Source: Candidatus Parachristensenella avicola
GTDB taxonomy: Bacteria; Bacillota; Clostridia; Christensenellales; UMGS416
Assembly (NCBI GenBank): GCA_904420205.1
Contig: CAJFUN010000049.1
Coordinates: forward strand, 1-35,563
Length of the DNA: 35,563 bases
Direction: 5' to 3'
Every line of letters begins with the position of its first letter. Position 1 is the first letter of the stretch. A program made the translations under genes and the position numbers. The notes beneath the pieces are model-generated. The model did no database searches. It was not told the origin of the DNA and saw only the letters and a program-made list of their open reading frames with translations. Positions 7,777-15,667 of the stretch are shown piece after piece.

Positions 7777-8613
7777 TCAATATTCGTTGGGCAGCTCGTC
7801 GAGTTCGTCACAGCGGAAGACGGGCCCATCCTTGCAGACATACTTAGAGCCAATGTTGCACCGGCCGCATTTACCCACGCCGCACTTCATCTTTAGCTCC
7901 ATGGTGGTAAACACCTGGGTCTTATCGAAGCCCAGCTCCTGCAGGGAGGCCAGGGTGAACTTAATCATAATGGGCGGGCCGCAAAGCAGCACCGTCTTAT
8001 CTACCGCAAAGCACAGCTCCTTGACATAGCTGGGGACAAAGCCTACGTGGCCATCCCAACCCTCTTGCTCGCGGTCAATGGTTAGATAGACGTTCACATC
8101 CCGGGCCGTGGCCCACTCCTTACGGATCTCCTCAATATCGACGAGATCATCGGCCGAACGGGCGCCATAGACGATGTCCACTTTACCATAGTTATCGCGG
8201 TTGTGGAGCACATAGCGGATGACCGAGCGCAAAGGAGCCAAGCCGATACCGCCGGCAATAAAAAGCAGATCCTTACCCTTTAGGTCGGTTTCCACTGGGA
8301 AGCCATTGCCATAGGGACCGCGGATGGTGATTTGTTGCCCCACATCCATTTGGTGGAGCCAATCCGTCAGACAGCCGCATTTTTTAATGCTGAACTCCAT
8401 GTATTCCGTATCGGTGGGGGAAGAGGTGATGGAGAACATAGCCTCGCCCACACCGGGGATGGACAGCATGGCACACTGGCCGGGGATGTGTTTGAAGCAT
8501 ACGCCGCCCTCCAGCGCGTTGACCCGGAAGGTCTTGACGTCCGGCGTATCCACACGGACGTCGGTTACCACGCCCAGCTTTGGGATCAGCGTTTCATTCT
8601 GCGCGCTATACAT
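7777..8613 (-). CDS. flxA: FAD/NAD(P)H-binding reductase subunit, FlxA-like
   Basis: A 278-residue ferredoxin-NADP reductase-type protein, as in FlxA of HdrABC-FlxABCD, hydrogenase gamma subunits and AsrB. The order is an N-terminal FAD-binding beta-barrel (FSITSSP near residue 61), a nucleotide-binding domain (GGIGLAPLR near residue 122, and LLCGPPIMI), and a C-terminal [2Fe-2S] binding cluster, C244-x4-C249-x2-C252-x7-C260. It is the expected entry point for electrons from NADH in this complex; NADH rather than NADPH is inferred from the family and from rex. The start overlaps the preceding Fe-S gene by 8 bases. Confidence 0.9.
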   Translation of the reverse strand: MYSAQNETLIPKLGVVTDVRVDTPDVKTFRVNALEGGVCFKHIPGQCAMLSIPGVGEAMFSITSSPTDTEYMEFSIKKCGCLTDWLHQMDVGQQITIRGPYGNGFPVETDLKGKDLLFIAGGIGLAPLRSVIRYVLHNRDNYGKVDIVYGARSADDLVDIEEIRKEWATARDVNVYLTIDREQEGWDGHVGFVPSYVKELCFAVDKTVLLCGPPIMIKFTLASLQELGFDKTQVFTTMELKMKCGVGKCGRCNIGSKYVCKDGPVFRCDELDELPNEY

Positions 8614-9634
8614 CTTCTTTCACCCCCAAGGTCTTGATTACTTTGACGATGTTCATGGAAATGGGGCACTTAGTCAGGCAGCGGCCGCAGCCTACGCAGG
8701 AATAAGCGCCGTCGTTGTTGGCAGGGAAATAGACGAGCTTATGCATGAACCGCTGGCGGAAGCGCTCCAGCTGCGTGGTGCGCGGGTTGCCATGGGCCAT
8801 CTTGGTGAAGTCCGAGTACATGCAGCTGTCCCAGCAGCGGAAGCGCTGGATCCCATGACCGGTGTCGTAATCGCGGATATCATAGCACTGGCAGGTGGGG
8901 CATACAAAGGTGCAGGTGCCGCAGCCGATGCAGCTCTGAGAGAGCTCCTGCCACTTGGGCGAGTCAAACAGGCGCGCCGTAGCGTCGCCGTCAAAGCCGT
9001 TCAGGCTTAGATCGTGCAAAGGCAGCTTCTCGAAGATGGCCTTAGCGCGATCGATAGCCGCCGCTAGCTCGTTGCTATCGGCAGGGTCAAAAAGGCCGGA
9101 AACCGACTCTGTCAGGGCTGCACCCTTGTCGGTCAGGCTGTCCCAGTAGAGGAAGCCGCCGGTCTCCCAGGTGGCAATGTCGCCCGCAGGGTGAAGGGCG
9201 TCGATACCAAATACGCCGCAGAAACAGCTTTCCTCCGGCTCGAAGCAAGCGCGGGTAATGACTGTCCCTTGCTCGCGGCGGGCTGCATAATAGCTGTCCA
9301 CCGGTTCGGCCAGAAAAACCCGATCCAGGATATCGAAACTGGCAGCATCGCAGGCACGCACGCCAAAGATGACGAAGGGCTGCGGCTCTTTCCGGGTGTC
9401 CAGAATCGAGATGTTCTTGCCCTGGGTCTTAAAAGCCATCAAGTTCTCGCTCTGAGGGAAGAAGAGATCCTTGGCGGATTTCACCGTATTGAGCGCATCA
9501 AGGCGAACCTTAGCTTCAGGCGTCCAGGGGCCATATTCTACCTGCCCGGCTTGCTCCGTGGGAAGATAGAGCGCACGGTTTTCGGCGAGGCCGGCAAAAA
9601 GCTCCGGCAGCCGGTCAATGGCAAGCTTAAGCAT
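8606..9634 (-). CDS. 4Fe-4S dicluster electron-transfer subunit (AsrA/hydrogenase-beta/Flx Fe-S type)
   Basis: A 342-residue protein like the iron-sulfur subunits that pair with FlxA/AsrB/hydrogenase-gamma reductases. An N-terminal alpha/beta domain includes the FGVRACDAASF segment (residues 90-100). It is followed by two C-terminal ferredoxin motifs, CIGCGTCTFVC (C235-C245) and CVGCGRCLTKC (C313-C323). Extra cysteines between residues 130 and 139 (CFEPEESCFC) and near residue 270 may hold a further cluster. It starts at the stop of the preceding Fe-S gene (one-base overlap) and overlaps the FlxA-like gene by 8 bases, indicating tight translational coupling and a stoichiometric complex. I assign it to the Flx set but cannot decide between the FlxB and FlxC names. 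Confidence 0.85.
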   Translation of the reverse strand: MLKLAIDRLPELFAGLAENRALYLPTEQAGQVEYGPWTPEAKVRLDALNTVKSAKDLFFPQSENLMAFKTQGKNISILDTRKEPQPFVIFGVRACDAASFDILDRVFLAEPVDSYYAARREQGTVITRACFEPEESCFCGVFGIDALHPAGDIATWETGGFLYWDSLTDKGAALTESVSGLFDPADSNELAAAIDRAKAIFEKLPLHDLSLNGFDGDATARLFDSPKWQELSQSCIGCGTCTFVCPTCQCYDIRDYDTGHGIQRFRCWDSCMYSDFTKMAHGNPRTTQLERFRQRFMHKLVYFPANNDGAYSCVGCGRCLTKCPISMNIVKVIKTLGVKEDV

Positions 9635-10620
9635 TATTTTCCGCCTCCCCTCTGCATGACGACGCTAGGCTCGACATCGTCGGTGGTATAATCGGTTAGC
9701 GGGCCACGGGATTCGGTATCAGCTCCCGCCTGATATTCCCCATAAAATTCATTAATATCTTTGATGAACTTGCGATTCAAAAGGTGCAGGGGAATATGCT
9801 GCGGACATACCCTGGAGCATTCGCCGCAATCCGTGCAGCGCCCCGCTACGTGGAAAGCCCGGATAATGTGGAACATATTTTCCTCAAAGGTATCGGTATT
9901 GGCTTTGCTGGCCACGCCGGAAGCATCGTTATCGAAGACGCACTTGACGCAGGAGCAAGCCGGGCATACGTTGCGGCAAGCATTGCAGCGGATGCACTTG
10001 GAAAGCTCACTTCGCCAGAACGCGAAGCGCTCGTCGGGCGTCATCGCCTCCAGCTTCTTGACCATATCGAAGCGGTCGGCAGGGGCTTCGGGCATGGGTT
10101 CGCCAGTGACGGCCAAATCATCTTGGGTGGCAAACTCCTTGCTCTTGCAGCAGCGGCATTTTTCCAGCAGCACCTCGCTGCGTTCGATCGTCTTATCACC
10201 ATAAAGGGTATGAACGGTCAGCTGATCGCCATTCTCTTCAATGGATTGGATCCCCTTGACACCCAACGCGCGGATCTTATCGATATCCAGCATACCGCGG
10301 CACTCTACGCCCAACACATAGACGTTCTCCCGGCGCACACGGTGCTCCTTTACCAGCTGGTTCAGGCTATAGGTGTCGCAGGGCTTTAAAAGCGCCAGGA
10401 TTTTACCTTCCTTAGCAGATTGCTGGATGAGATATTTGCTCAGATTGCTTCCGCAGAAGCCGTCATAGACAAAATCCTCCAGATCGCCGGCACCGCTAAA
10501 AACAGCCGGCGTGGGGTCGTAGAAGAACTCACCGCGCTTCCAACCGATCATCCGGTCACAGGTGCCGTCGGATAAAAGCTGCTTGGCCTTCTCGCTGATT
10601 ATTCCAAAGATTCTTTGCAT
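9634..10620 (-). CDS. 4Fe-4S dicluster electron-transfer subunit (second Flx-type Fe-S protein)
   Basis: A 328-residue protein related in layout to its neighbour, with two ferredoxin motifs: C209-x2-C212-x2-C215-x3-C219 and C262-x2-C265-x2-C268-x3-C272. A CRCC group near residue 155 and CxxCVKC after the first motif are also seen. The N-terminal half contains LLKPCDTYSLNQL and GVECRGM, which resemble the domain shared with F420-hydrogenase beta-type and AsrA-type proteins. It probably relays electrons between the FlxA-like flavoprotein and the MvhD-like/HdrA core. It overlaps the MvhD-like gene by 22 bases and the next gene by one base. Confidence 0.83.
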   Translation of the reverse strand: MQRIFGIISEKAKQLLSDGTCDRMIGWKRGEFFYDPTPAVFSGAGDLEDFVYDGFCGSNLSKYLIQQSAKEGKILALLKPCDTYSLNQLVKEHRVRRENVYVLGVECRGMLDIDKIRALGVKGIQSIEENGDQLTVHTLYGDKTIERSEVLLEKCRCCKSKEFATQDDLAVTGEPMPEAPADRFDMVKKLEAMTPDERFAFWRSELSKCIRCNACRNVCPACSCVKCVFDNDASGVASKANTDTFEENMFHIIRAFHVAGRCTDCGECSRVCPQHIPLHLLNRKFIKDINEFYGEYQAGADTESRGPLTDYTTDDVEPSVVMQRGGGK

Positions 10621-11054
10621 CTGAGATCCTCCAGCCTCTTATTTTCGCCGAGGGCCTGTATGGTTTGGGCGAATTCATTCATTGTCGTGGAGAATTTAAC
10701 GCCTTCCGCGGCGGAAATCCACTCTACGCGGGTACGCTCCCGCTCTATGCCCAGATAGTCCAGCATGCTGAACAAAAGCGTCATCCGGCGGCGGGCATAG
10801 TAGTTGCCGGTGGTATAGTGGCAGTCGCCCGGGTGGCAGCCGGCGATAATGACGCCGTCAGCTCCCCGCTGGAAAGCGCGCAGCACAAAGAGCGGATTCA
10901 CCCGGCAGGAGCAAGGCACGCGGATCACCTTTACCGTGGCCGGGTAGGACAGGCGGCTGGTGCCGGCCAGATCCGCGCCCGCATAGCTGCACCAGTTGCA
11001 GCAAAAGGCGACGATCAAGGGCTTAAATTCTTTTTTCTGCGTTTCTAGCGACAT
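10599..11054 (-). CDS. flxD: MvhD/FlxD-like [2Fe-2S] subunit (methyl-viologen-reducing hydrogenase delta family)
   Basis: A 151-residue protein of the MvhD family, which docks onto HdrA and passes electrons into its bifurcating flavin. The family cysteines are visible: FCCNWC (C18, C19, C22), PCSCR (C48, C50) and GCHPGDCHY (C73, C78). The ATG at 11054 lies 10 bases inside the hdrA stop region and begins MSLETQKKEF, matching family N-termini; longer upstream reading in this frame is only the shadow of hdrA. Its position directly after hdrA is the usual one. Confidence 0.92.
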   Translation of the reverse strand: MSLETQKKEFKPLIVAFCCNWCSYAGADLAGTSRLSYPATVKVIRVPCSCRVNPLFVLRAFQRGADGVIIAGCHPGDCHYTTGNYYARRRMTLLFSMLDYLGIERERTRVEWISAAEGVKFSTTMNEFAQTIQALGENKRLEDLRCKESLE

Positions 11055-13030
11055 ATCGCGTCCACCTCCGCCATGATCTGTTTGGTCGAGAAGCCTTTCA
11101 GGTCCATTGCTCCGGAGGGGCAGGCCACCGTGCAGGCGCCGCAGCCCTGGCAAATCGCTGAATTGACTTGCGCCACACGCCGCACCTGCGTCTTGCCGGC
11201 AATGCGGTATTCTTTTTCTACGTAGCTGATCGCGCCATAGGGGCATACCTTCTCGCAGGCGGAGCAGCCATTGCACAGCATCTCGTCGGAGCCGGCCACG
11301 CAGGGGTTGGACAGAAGCTTATCCTTGGACAAAAGGCCGATCACCTTGCTGGCGGCGGCGGAAGCCTGGGCCACCGTTTCGGGAATATCTTTGGGTCCCT
11401 GGCACACGCCGGAGAGGAAAACGCCGGCGGTGGGGCTTTCTACTGGGCGCAGCTTCGGATGGGCTTCCGTAAAGAAGTTATTGGTGTCGATGCTGGCGGT
11501 CAGCATGGTCGCCAACCCTTTCGCCGTGGGATCAGGTTCGATAGCGGTTGCCAGCACCACCATGTCAGCGTCGATGACGATCTGGCGGTCGGCCAACAGG
11601 TCGGAACCCTGCACGCGAAGTTTACCGCCCTGGGGGGATACCTTACCGACCATGCCCTTAATATAGTCGACGTTGTATTCCTCTACCGCGCGGCGATAGA
11701 ATTCGTCAAAATTCTTACCAGGCGTGCGCACATCGATATAGAAGACGTGTACGTTGACGTCAGGATACTTTTCCCGCACCAGCATGGCGTGCTTGGCCGT
11801 GTACATGCAGCAGATTTTCGAGCAGTAGGGCTTGCCGCAGCCGGAGGTATCGCGGGAGCCGACGCACTGCACGAATACAATCTCATGAGGATGGGTATTA
11901 TCAGAGGGGCGCAGCAGCTGTCCCTTGGTGGGGCCCGCAGCGTTCATGATTCGCTCAAACTCCAAGCTGGTGACCACGTCGGGGCTCTGCGCATAGGCGA
12001 ATTCGTTGAAATTCTCCAAAGAGATGGGCTTAAAGCCTGTAGCGACCACGATCGCGCCGTAGCGCTCCTCTACGATTTCATCCTTTTGCGTGAAATCGAT
12101 GGCCTTGGCCGAGCAGGTCTTTTCGCACAGGCCGCATTTGCCGGTACGGAACTTGATGCACTGCTCTCGATCGATGACCGGCACATTGGGAATCGCCTGA
12201 GCGAAGGGGATATAGATGGCTCCGCGGTTATTAAGGCCCATGTTGAACTCGTCTTTGGCCTTGCGGGAAGGACACTTCTTGGTGCAATCACCGCAGCCGG
12301 TGCAAAGATCCGCATTGACGCTGCGAGCCTTTTTGCGAATGTTGACGGTAAAGTTGCCTACAAAGCCGGAGACAGACTCGACCTCGCTATAGGTATACAG
12401 GTGGATCTTCTCGTGCGCAGCAGCATCCACCATCTTGGGCGTTAAAATGCAGGCGGCACAGTCCAAAGTGGGGAACGTCTTATCGAGCTGGGCCATTTTA
12501 CCGCCGATGGTGGGGGATTTCTCCACAATATCCACCTCGTATCCGGCATCGGCAATATCCAGGGCCGACTGGATGCCGGCGATACCGCCGCCGATGACCA
12601 GGGCGCGCTTAACTACGCGGCTCTCCCCGGCGATCAGAGGTTGGTTCAGGTTCAGCTTGGCAATGGCGGTCCGGGCCAGGATAATGGCCTTTTCCGTGGC
12701 CTCCGCCTTATCCTTATGGATCCAAGAGCAGTGCTCGCGGATGTTGGCGATCTCCACCATATAGGGGTTAAGCCCCGCGGCCTGCGCAGTTTTGCGGAAG
12801 GTGGCCTCATGCATGCGGGGCGAGCAAGAGCACACCACCACGCCGGTCAGGCCGTATTCCTTAATGGCATTGCGGATGCGGGATTGGCCGCCTTCCGAGC
12901 ACATGTATTGATAATCAGTGGCATAAACGACGCCAGGCTCGCTCTTGACGGCCTCGGCTACGGCGGCCACATCCACGGTCGCCGCAATATTGCTGCCGCA
13001 CCAGCAAACAAAGACTCCGATTTTCTGCAC
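11045..13030 (-). CDS. hdrA: Heterodisulfide reductase-type subunit A (HdrA), electron-bifurcating flavoprotein
   Basis: A 661-residue HdrA-like protein of normal family length. It shows the N-terminal HdrA domain with conserved cysteines (CWCG near 9-12, YMCSEGGQ near 42-49, CSCSPRMHEATFR near 67-79) and an FAD-binding thioredoxin-reductase-like domain (GGGIAG near 147-152, EKSPTIGGKM). CTGCGDCTKKC and CGLCEKTC ferredoxin motifs lie in an inserted region, and two C-terminal motifs are CNGCSACEKVC and CQGCGACTVAC. HdrA carries the FAD that splits electron pairs between ferredoxin and a high-potential acceptor in methanogens and in Flx-Hdr complexes. The residue aligned with the occasional selenocysteine (in YMCSEGG) is an ordinary Cys. 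It follows hdrC by 26 bases. Confidence 0.95.
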   Translation of the reverse strand: MQKIGVFVCWCGSNIAATVDVAAVAEAVKSEPGVVYATDYQYMCSEGGQSRIRNAIKEYGLTGVVVCSCSPRMHEATFRKTAQAAGLNPYMVEIANIREHCSWIHKDKAEATEKAIILARTAIAKLNLNQPLIAGESRVVKRALVIGGGIAGIQSALDIADAGYEVDIVEKSPTIGGKMAQLDKTFPTLDCAACILTPKMVDAAAHEKIHLYTYSEVESVSGFVGNFTVNIRKKARSVNADLCTGCGDCTKKCPSRKAKDEFNMGLNNRGAIYIPFAQAIPNVPVIDREQCIKFRTGKCGLCEKTCSAKAIDFTQKDEIVEERYGAIVVATGFKPISLENFNEFAYAQSPDVVTSLEFERIMNAAGPTKGQLLRPSDNTHPHEIVFVQCVGSRDTSGCGKPYCSKICCMYTAKHAMLVREKYPDVNVHVFYIDVRTPGKNFDEFYRRAVEEYNVDYIKGMVGKVSPQGGKLRVQGSDLLADRQIVIDADMVVLATAIEPDPTAKGLATMLTASIDTNNFFTEAHPKLRPVESPTAGVFLSGVCQGPKDIPETVAQASAAASKVIGLLSKDKLLSNPCVAGSDEMLCNGCSACEKVCPYGAISYVEKEYRIAGKTQVRRVAQVNSAICQGCGACTVACPSGAMDLKGFSTKQIMAEVDAICR

Positions 13031-13056
13031 TTATTTCACTTCCATCCTTCTTGGCA

Positions 13057-13449
13057 TTATTTCTGGTACTTGCGCAGCGCGCTGGTAATCGCCTGCTGGG
13101 GGAGCTTGTCGTTAAGTAGGCCGGGAACGGCGTCAGGTTTCATATGGCTGGCGCCCTGCTGGCGGATAACCGCCACGCGCACCGCCTCGATAAGGCGGGC
13201 CGGCTCCACACTGCGGGGGCAGCGCTCCACACAGGCGAAGCAGGAAAGGCAGTTCCACAGGCTTTTGGATGCCATCAGCGCCTCAATATCGCCCTTTTCT
13301 ACCATGGAGACGAATTTGTGGGGATGGATATCCATTTCATCGAAGGCAGGGCAGGCGCCGGAGCACTTGCCGCACTTCATGCATTTGCGGGTATTGACTC
13401 CGCTGATCCGGCGGATGGTTTCAGCCAGCTCTTGATCGGTTCCGTGCAC
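13057..13449 (-). CDS. hdrC: Heterodisulfide reductase-type subunit C (HdrC), two 4Fe-4S clusters
   Basis: A 130-residue HdrC-like protein with CMKCGKCSGAC (C23-C33) and CLSCFACVERC (C67-C77), each followed by Pro, which bind two [4Fe-4S] clusters. HdrC wires HdrA to the HdrB catalytic subunit. It is slightly shorter than methanogen HdrC. It lies 16 bases after hdrB and 26 bases before hdrA in a BCA order, with an AGGAGG-type ribosome binding site before its ATG. Confidence 0.93.
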   Translation of the reverse strand: MHGTDQELAETIRRISGVNTRKCMKCGKCSGACPAFDEMDIHPHKFVSMVEKGDIEALMASKSLWNCLSCFACVERCPRSVEPARLIEAVRVAVIRQQGASHMKPDAVPGLLNDKLPQQAITSALRKYQK

Positions 13450-13465
13450 AGCAAATCCTCCTTTC

Positions 13466-14248
13466 CTATTTCACGCCTAGGGCCTCGGCCAGAAGCTCGG
13501 TGAAGTAATGGACCGGCAGCTTCTCTTCCGTGGCGTTGGCGTCAAGATTATACATACAAAGCGGACAGGCGGTGATAACGGCTTCCGCTCCGGCATCCTT
13601 AGCCGACGCCATGATGGCGTTGCATTTTTTCTGGGCCAAGCCATTGTTCTCCAAGGTGACATAACCGCCGCAGCACTCATTGCGGTAGGCGTAGATCGCC
13701 GGTTCGGCCCCCAGAGCCCGAATGAAATCCTCCATGATGGAGGGGTTCTCCGGATTATCGAAGCCGAGCTCCTTGCTGGGGCGCAGCAACAGGCAGCCGT
13801 AATAGGCAGCGATCTTGCGTCCCTTCAGGGGATTGACGACCTTCTTTTTCAGCTCATCAAATCCGACCACGTCCCGCAAAAGCTCCAAATAGTGAATCAC
13901 GCGGGTTTCGCCGGCATAGGGCTCAGGTAAGTCGAGGTAATTGTTTACCTTGGCGCGGATATCTTCGTCGCTGGCCATATCGTGATTCACACGCTTAATG
14001 ACATGATGGCAGGCCGAGCAGAGCGTAACGAGATCCTGGCCCAAGTCGCGCGCCGAGGCCAGGGCGCGGACCGAAGAGAGGCGCGTGGCGATTTCGTCCC
14101 GGGCCATGGGATACACGGCGCCGCAGCACTGCCACTCGGGCAGCTCGGCAAGCTCGATCCCCAACGCCTGGGCCGAGCTGCGCGCATACCGGTCCAGCTC
14201 TTTGGCCTTGGTTTTCAGGGTACATCCCGGATAATAGCTGTAAATCAT
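13466..14248 (-). CDS. hdrB: Heterodisulfide reductase-type subunit B (HdrB), two CCG domains
   Basis: A 260-residue protein with two complete CCG repeats. The first uses C9, C41-C42, C77 and C80; the second C152, C192-C193, C228 and C231. In HdrB each repeat holds a non-cubane [4Fe-4S] cluster that cleaves a disulfide. Bacteria without CoM/CoB use HdrB for other acceptors, so the substrate is not implied by the name. Both motifs are intact, so catalysis or at least two-electron relay is plausible. It is the first Hdr gene, 24 bases after fumC. In methanogen TfrB a CCG domain of this kind is fused to the Fe-S subunit of fumarate reductase; here the equivalents are separate genes. Confidence 0.93.
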   Translation of the reverse strand: MIYSYYPGCTLKTKAKELDRYARSSAQALGIELAELPEWQCCGAVYPMARDEIATRLSSVRALASARDLGQDLVTLCSACHHVIKRVNHDMASDEDIRAKVNNYLDLPEPYAGETRVIHYLELLRDVVGFDELKKKVVNPLKGRKIAAYYGCLLLRPSKELGFDNPENPSIMEDFIRALGAEPAIYAYRNECCGGYVTLENNGLAQKKCNAIMASAKDAGAEAVITACPLCMYNLDANATEEKLPVHYFTELLAEALGVK

Positions 14249-14272
14249 ATCGTATTTCCTCGCAAATTGTCC

Positions 14273-15637
14273 TTATGCCATCTCTTCAGGGTGGAAAACC
14301 TCATCGAATCGTTCGGCGGTCAGGAAGCCCAGCGCCACGCAGGCTTCCTTAAGGGAAATATTTTCCTTATAGGCCTTTTTCGCCGTTTTGGCGGCGTTAT
14401 CATAGCCGATATAGGGGTTCAGCGCCGTTACCAGCATCAGGGAATTGTGCAGGTTATGGCGCATCTTTTCACGGTTGGCGGTGATGCCGGCCACACAGTT
14501 ATCGTTAAAGGATATGATGCCGTCGGACAGCAAGCGCACCGACTGCAGGAAATTATAAATCAAGACGGGCATGAACACGTTCAGTTCAAAATTACCCTGG
14601 GAGGCAGCCATGCCCACCGCTACATCATTGGCGATGACCTGAACGGCGACCATGGTCATGGACTCGCACTGCGTGGGATTGACCTTGCCGGGCATAATGG
14701 AGCTGCCGGGCTCGTTTTCGGGGATAAAGATTTCTCCCAGCCCGCAGCGAGGTCCGCTGGCCAGCCAGCGCACGTCGTTGGCGATTTTCATGAGGTTGGC
14801 GGCCAGCGCCTTCAGCGCGCCATGAGCGAAGACGAGGTCGTCCTTGCTGGTCAGCGCATGGAACTTGTTAGCCGCGGTTACGAACTGTTTCCCCGTGAGA
14901 TCGGATACCTGACGGGCCACTGCCTCGGCAAACCCCTTGGGCGCGTTGAGCCCCGTGCCCACGGCGGTGCCGCCTAAGGCCAGCTCTTTCAGGCCGGGTA
15001 GAGCGGCTTCCAACATCTGGCGGGTCTTTTCCAGCATGTTACGCCAGCCGCTGATCTCCTGAGAGAAGCGGATTGGCGTGGCATCCTGCAGATGGGTGCG
15101 TCCGCTCTTGACGATATCCTCGTTTTCCTGCTCCAAGCGCTTGAAGGTGGCGATGAGCTTATCCATGGCAGGGAAAAGCTTATCCTCAATGCCAATCACC
15201 GCTGCAATGTGCATGGCGGTGGGGAAGGTGTCGTTGGAGCTTTGCGACATATTGATATGATCGTTGGGATGCAGCAGCTTCTTGCCGGCGATCTCGTTGC
15301 CGCGATTGGCAATGACCTCGTTGGCGTTCATGTTGGACTGGGTGCCGCTGCCGGTCTGCCAAACGACCAGGGGGAAATGGTCGTAAAGCTTGCCGTCGAT
15401 TACTTCGTCGCAGGCCTGCTCAATGGCCGCAAGCTTTTCTTCGTCCAGCTTGCCCAGCTCATGGTTGGCCCGCGCCGCCGCCTTTTTCAGAATACCGAAG
15501 GCGTGCGTAATCTCGCGGGGCATCAGCTCGCCGCCGATTTTGAAGTTTTGATAGCTGCGCTGGGTCTGCGCCGCCCAATAGCGGTCGGCAGGCACCTGCA
15601 TCTCGCCCATGGAATCGCGTTCTGTACGGTACTGCAT
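14273..15637 (-). CDS. fumC: Class II fumarate hydratase
   Basis: Interconverts malate and fumarate without an Fe-S cluster. The 454-residue length is normal. The protein begins with the family's [27 protein letters not shown] opening, has [11 protein letters not shown] around residue 137, the superfamily signature [11 protein letters not shown] around residue 318, and a fumarase-specific [15 protein letters not shown] block. It ends in the [12 protein letters not shown] region typical of FumC rather than aspartase. GGGAGG lies 6 bases before the ATG. It is the second gene of the operon, 30 bases after malate dehydrogenase, and supplies fumarate for the FrdAB proteins encoded downstream. Confidence 0.95.
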   Translation of the reverse strand: MQYRTERDSMGEMQVPADRYWAAQTQRSYQNFKIGGELMPREITHAFGILKKAAARANHELGKLDEEKLAAIEQACDEVIDGKLYDHFPLVVWQTGSGTQSNMNANEVIANRGNEIAGKKLLHPNDHINMSQSSNDTFPTAMHIAAVIGIEDKLFPAMDKLIATFKRLEQENEDIVKSGRTHLQDATPIRFSQEISGWRNMLEKTRQMLEAALPGLKELALGGTAVGTGLNAPKGFAEAVARQVSDLTGKQFVTAANKFHALTSKDDLVFAHGALKALAANLMKIANDVRWLASGPRCGLGEIFIPENEPGSSIMPGKVNPTQCESMTMVAVQVIANDVAVGMAASQGNFELNVFMPVLIYNFLQSVRLLSDGIISFNDNCVAGITANREKMRHNLHNSLMLVTALNPYIGYDNAAKTAKKAYKENISLKEACVALGFLTAERFDEVFHPEEMA

Positions 15638-15667
15638 ATCGATCCTCCCGATTTTTCCCTTTCCGTG

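Noticed and set aside
9634..14248. Reading the Hdr genes as evidence of a methanogenic archaeon.
   Set aside because: HdrABC-Flx sets are widespread in anaerobic bacteria, and Rex, MutL, HelD, sigma-A promoters and CCA-encoding tRNAs point to Bacillota.
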